From Cycas panzhihuaensis (taxonomy: Eukaryota; Cycadophyta), in contig CM041465.1 in NCBI GenBank assembly GCA_023213395.1, positions 146,947,741 through 147,011,740 of the forward strand: DNA of 64,000 nucleotides. Reading direction: 5' to 3'. Shown here piece after piece: positions 59,551-64,000 of this stretch. Position 1 is the first letter of the stretch, and every line of letters starts with the position of its first letter. The notes below the pieces were generated by a model. It did no database searches and was not told the DNA's origin. It saw only the letters and a list, made by a program, of their open reading frames with translations. Position numbers and translations under genes: made by a program.

Positions 59551-60190
59551 TATTTAGAAAACTAGGTCCCAATAACCAGAAACTGCCACCAAAATCTAAA
59601 CTATTTTATAATTAATTATAGGAATTGAAACCAAAATTTAATATGTAATTTCTTAAACTAGAGATAATATAATAAATAAATTAAAAAGCCAAAGCATCAT
59701 AAATACACTAGATATAATATGGTAAAACCTTAGCAGTGTGCTATGGAAACATCCACACAGGAAAGGTATTGATCTTTATTATCAAAGAATGGAGATATAT
59801 ACATAATTTGTAGTAGAAGCTCATTGTAATAATAATCAGCCATCTTCACTTAATACAGTACATCCAATACATCAAATACCATCAACATAATGAAAAAACA
59901 CCCCAAATCAAGCTATATGAGAGAGTCATACAAGGCACAAATCTCGACCATAAAATTTAGGGTATTTTGAATGAATGGTCATGATTCTCTTTACAATTTA
60001 GTATGTTTTATAATGCTAGTTTTTTGGGTTACGGGCTATCACCCTTGAACCCTCTCTTTATAGGGGGGTTCTGGCTTCCCACGTACTCCTGCCCCCCTTG
60101 GATCCCCCTTGCAGAAGTTTAGGGGAGAAACTGTTCTACCAACCTGTCAAAATTTTAACCTCTAAAATATTGTTATCATATTATCTAACA
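59551..60190 (-). repeat. 5' LTR of element I
   Basis: 640 bp, start TATTTAGAAAACTAGG, end TTATCTAACA. A decayed primer site (complement AGCTCTAATACCACT) adjoins it at 59536-59550. Confidence 0.88.
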
Positions 60191-60195
60191 TTAAC
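60191..60195. repeat. Target-site duplication of copia element I (right)
   Basis: TTAAC, partner of 54944-54948. Confidence 0.7.
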
Positions 60196-62094
60196 TTTAA
60201 GCTAATTTTTTTCCATTAAAATAACTAAAAAATACTCTATATAATGTATCAAATTAAAAAGGGTTGAACTTGGAGTCCAATGCTTTTTCAATTCTAAAAA
60301 TGGACTCTATTTACTTAAGTTATAACTAAAAACATGAAGATAACTTCTTATGAAATGAAGGGGGCTAAAAAATAAGTACTTAACCCGTTTTGATAATGGG
60401 TTGTGGTCACTTAAGATTGTCATATAACCAGGGGCTAAAGGTTAAGGGGGTTAGTAGACTTTAAAAACTATTACATTTAATTAATCTAAGTTTATAAATG
60501 TACAAAATAATAATAATAAATAAATTCCATAAAAGATTACATCCACCAAAATAAAAAATACACATAATTAAATTATTTCATCATAATATGATGAATCTAT
60601 AAAGAAAAGATTTTTTCATCAATTTTTTTTTCTATAATTAAGCAACATCTTATGCAATGATGGTAGCATTCTTTGTTTATTGCATACATCTTATGGATGT
60701 AAGTATTACATCATATGCATCTTCTTTCTTAGTTTATAGCATATGGCATATTCTCAAGTTTACTCTAAACATCTTTAATAATATTCTCAATGTGATGTCG
60801 GGTGGAAGCAAAAGTCTCCATTTTCCATTCATCATATAAAAGGTGCTTTCATATCCATCATTCTTGAACATAGGCTAAGATGCATAGCATATAGTTTTTT
60901 CTCTCTAGTGTTGGCATTTAATGGTTCCTTCGCATTATAATATTTTCTAGTAAATATCTTCCCTGAAGTCTAGTGTAGAACTGTATATGCTATGACACCA
61001 ATATATGCAAGGTTTTCTCTATGTGACCAAGGGTTTGTATGGTCTATGTCATCCTTTCTGCCTGTATCTTCATTAAAGAACAAATTGCTTTCTAGAAGTT
61101 GTATAAGGTTTCATCCCTTTTCTTTTATTGCTCATCATCACATCTTTACTTATGTGCTATGGGTCTATAAATAGCCCTCTTACAAGGCATCATCATCTCC
61201 ACCCACCATCTCTTTTTTATAGGTATGCATGCAACCTACTATATATTTATTTGCATCTCCAAAAATAGAAGGTTAAATAAATGCAACAACAAATATATTT
61301 TAAAATCTAGAATACATATCTTTCTTCTTCTTTTTTTAACAAAGTTTAAACACCTCTTTTATAATACATTTCATAGGGTAAACCTATGTATTTTCTTTTA
61401 CTCTTGAAATATTTTTTTTATATATTAACGATATAGGATTTTATAGCAACTACAAATCATAATATGGCAAAAAATATAGCTTCAAAGGGCCATTATAAAA
61501 GACACGTCTTTTTTAGTCTTAACACTCCATTTTTTGGGTAGTAGCTTGGTTGTATTTGTAAGGTGGCCAAGCCTGCATTTATTAGTTATTTGCTTCATTT
61601 GCTCCTTTAAATGGTAACTTTAAGAAAATGCTTTTATAATCTTAATAAAACATCTACACTAAAAAATAGTCATAAAAAAGAATTTTGAGACAAGTTAAAT
61701 CTCTCATTTTTACTAGTATCCTTCTCACTTTTTATAGCTTCAAAAATTTGTGGGTAATTTAAAAGGACTCCCCCTTCAAATATAAATTCTACAATAAAAT
61801 CGTTCCTTTCTACAATATCAAATGACCTCTAAAATGATTCATAAAATATAATAGTATAGCCCCTTAAAACCTTAAAATTTTACAATAAAAATAAGATCAA
61901 ATCCTTCATAAACTTGTAATAGTAACAACCTAAAAAAGTATATCAATGACTTTTCAAAAAGACATTTAGACAAGTCAAAAATAGGCACAAAATGGTTCCT
62001 AAAAATACATTAAAGAAGGCTCTAAATATATGAAAAACATAGAGTCTAAAAATCTATCCTCCCAAGGATTAAACATTGAGATCTAATACCATAA
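60196..62094. other. Interior of element H, right part
   Basis: AT-rich with poly-A and poly-T runs. No open frame longer than about 60 codons and no recognised motif. Confidence 0.5.
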
Positions 62095-62447
62095 TGTTGG
62101 TTATGATATTTTATTTAATACCACAATGTTAGATTAGGATTTGAAGGCTTAATACTAAAGAGTTGGGATTAAAGTTTGGATATAATGAACTAGGAGAAAC
62201 TGACTTAACAATAGACAGGGGGTGAGTCTAAGATGAAGAAATGATGTATAAAATAATGAAGTATGTATAAGGATATATATAACATATAGTTAAAAAATGG
62301 CCAAACTTTAAATTATTTAAAGAATTGTATATGTCTTTAATAAATCTCTCACCTCAAGTGAGAACCCTTAAGATCAAACTTTGTGTACTAAAATACTTAT
62401 TAAGGTGGCACATATATTAAGAGCGAGTATAAAAGGGGTTATAATAT
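62095..62447 (-). repeat. 5' LTR of element H, truncated
   Basis: Starts TGTTGGTTATGATATTT; aligns with 53782-54157 or so and then switches to the 80-bp flanking repeat. The expected end GTCTAACA is missing. Confidence 0.72.
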
Positions 62448-62527
62448 AAAATATTTAGAAGAAAACAATAAATAAAAAATGATTAAATAAAGGGAAAATG
62501 ATGCTAAAGTAAGTTTAGGATATACAA
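62448..62527. repeat. 80-bp direct repeat flanking element H (right copy)
   Basis: Partner of 53702-53781, with scattered substitutions. Confidence 0.75.
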
Positions 62528-62655
62528 TGGGATTTTTTCTCTAATAAAGTAATCTCGAGTGCATAGTTTTTATTATACCACTGAAGTCATTTACAATCAT
62601 AGGCCATAAACACATACACATATCACTATATAATATACAAACATTAATCTATCTA

Positions 62656-62658
<3 letters not shown>

Positions 62659-62701
<43 letters not shown>

Positions 62702-62707
62702 TGTGTG
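62659..62707. repeat. GT/TG microsatellite
   Basis: About 24 TG units with one interruption (GTTTGTG), preceded by two ATCT units. Confidence 0.93.
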
Positions 62708-63240
62708 AAAGAAAAACTAAATAAAATGATAATTATAAATATATACTTGAGTTATATATACTAATATGGCTATGTGGTAGAATCCTATATTTTAGAAAGC
62801 TATAGTTTTAAGAAGCACAAAATAATATATAAAATCAAACCATCATAAGGAGCATGTATTTTTTTTTTAATAGAGAAAATCATAACATAAAAATGGACAT
62901 GAGAGAATTCCTAAGTAGAATAGGTTTTCCCATAAAATTTTTATATATTATACCCCTAACATATGTACATCTACTTTACACTATAAATATGAATGATTTG
63001 TAATGACCAATAAGTAGTTAGTTGTACAAGTGCGCCTCACGTGAGTGGTGACCTCTACGAACCAACTCACCAATAAGTAAATTATATTATAGAAATTAAA
63101 TAATAATAATAATAATCCAACACTCCACTTTAATATTTATGTAATTGATCTTAATACCTAACCTTTCCCTAAATTTTTAAAATTTATCCCAAGATAAAGA
63201 TTTGGTAAAGTCATCTTCCAACTATTCTTCTTTAGGTCTC
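62708..63240. other. AT-rich spacer with a short GC island
   Basis: No gene. 63025-63070 is a short GC-rich stretch (GTGCGCCTCACGTGAGTGG) unlike its surroundings, and an AAT microsatellite lies near 63101-63116. Confidence 0.4.
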
Positions 63241-64000
63241 TAAAACGCTGCCTGCGGGGTGGTATCCCTATGTTTAGTAAGAAACAGGTTATGTAAGACT
63301 AGGTTGGGCTAAATAGCAAGGACTCACCTCGTAGGGCGTTCGTGCACTAGAGCGTGGATTCAGGACCTGTAGAGGTGCCTGGTTGTTTCTAGGTAGTCAC
63401 AAAAGGCGAGGCCTTCCTACCCCTTGGATGGCCGGGAAGAGGAGGAAAAAGCCTGGCAAGTTGCATCTTCTTAAGGAGGTGAGAAGGTAACACAAGAGTG
63501 AGATGCACATGTAACATGGTGTCTAGGTGTAAGCTGGTCGAAAGAGCAAGTTGCAGATAGCTCTAGCTCGAAAGGAACTATCTAAGTGTAATAGATTAAC
63601 AACTAAATAAAAGATATATAAAGTGTAAGTATGCATTCCTTTCTTCTTTTCAGTTTCCTATGTGTTGCTTAACATGCATACATATGTGTAAGGAACAATG
63701 CTATAAGGAAAAGATGCAAAGAGAAGAGAAATACCTGGACCGGAGTCTGGACGGAGCACTACGTGTCTCTTCGCTTCCCAGGCCTTCCCGCTCCACTTGT
63801 TGCTTACGCGAAACCGATCGGCAATGGTTGTCGTGAACAGCCGAAGAGGGGCTATCTTACCTCCCTAACGTATACAAAAAGCAGGCAGCAAATGATAGAA
63901 AATAACGGAAAAACAACAAATATGGAACTAACCTGCAAATGGGTTTGTTTCATACGCAACTCCACAAACGTGGGATCATGTCAATTAAACAAATAGGTTT
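63241..64000 (-). repeat. Element J: partial LTR related to the LTRs of element F, running off the window
   Basis: TAAAACGCTGCCTGCGGGG matches the left ends of both F LTRs, and homology continues through GGCGAGGCCTTCCTACCCC and GGATGGCCGGGAAG, with many differences and indels, so this is a separate, more diverged subfamily. The orientation is the same as F, so the minus-strand element or solo LTR lies to the right. The five bases before it are GTCTC. The small ORF at 63763-63996 has no counterpart or domain. Confidence 0.85.

Larger units (their letters stand above)
54949..60190 (-). mobile_element. Element I: Ty1/copia LTR retrotransposon, same family as E, nested in element H
   Basis: LTRs at 54949-55525 and 59551-60190 enclose gag, protease, integrase, reverse transcriptase and RNase H on the minus strand, colinear with element E and clearly alike at DNA and protein level. 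5-bp target duplications (TTRAC) flank it. The coding parts are slightly better kept than in E (intact YVDD), but stops and frameshifts prevent function. Confidence 0.92.
53782..62447 (-). mobile_element. Element H: minus-strand LTR element without recognisable genes, holding copia I
   Basis: LTR copies at 53782-54188 and 62095-62447. On the minus strand a polypurine tract (GAGGGGGAA) precedes TGTTAGACG of the left copy, and a decayed initiator-Met primer site (TGGTATTAGATC) follows the right copy, which fixes the orientation. With copia I removed, the interior is about 2.7 kb, AT-rich, with no protein domain, so it is non-autonomous or fully decayed. The right LTR lacks its last 30 or so bases. 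Confidence 0.72.

Overview
The window is a stretch of plant nuclear repeat DNA. I find no intact host gene, rRNA, tRNA gene or CRISPR array in it. The evidence for a plant is Ty3/gypsy and Ty1/copia elements primed by initiator-tRNA-Met sites, a plant-type L1 LINE with an RNase H carrying the GNPG motif, a Tat-like Ty3/gypsy element with an antisense plant-mobile-domain gene, and heavy decay of C to T (and G to A) that turns CAA, CAG, CGA and TGG codons into stops. The species cannot be named; a large, repeat-rich seed-plant genome fits.

Layout. (A) 1-5466: a decayed plus-strand Ty3/gypsy chromovirus whose 5' LTR is cut by the window edge. (B) 5467-18938: AT-rich old sequence with two long decayed plus-strand reading frames of unknown family (about 5765-7100 and 14985-16115). 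It is interrupted by (C) 8271-13134, a minus-strand L1-type LINE with an 18-bp target-site duplication. (D) about 18939-53556: one very old minus-strand Ty3/gypsy element, split by three later insertions: a copia element (E, 23726-29029), a 16.7-kb Tat-like Ty3/gypsy element (F, 30080-46773) and a small LTR element with no recognisable coding (G, 48327-50967). (H) 53782-62447: a minus-strand LTR element without recognisable genes, holding a second copia of the same family as E (I, 54949-60190). (J) 63241-64000: part of a diverged LTR related to F.

The nesting gives relative ages: D is oldest, with LTR copies about 80-85% alike by eye; E and G sit inside D; F is the youngest LTR element, with LTRs a few percent apart by eye and a 5-bp duplication CTCTC. 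The LINE also looks young, being GC-rich with matching 18-bp duplications.

The most interesting region is 32.6-37.4 kb inside element F, between integrase and the 3' LTR. On the strand opposite to gag-pol it carries what looks like a complete, intron-containing gene: TATA box, ATG, two GT-AG introns with agreeing phases, a plant-mobile-domain-like region, an acidic region and a likely coiled coil. Head-to-head with it, on the gag-pol strand, is a stand-alone RNase H domain preceded by a good 3' splice acceptor. Four exact-period 85-bp tandem repeats separate this module from integrase. In contrast, old element D carries its extra RNase H between protease and reverse transcriptase.
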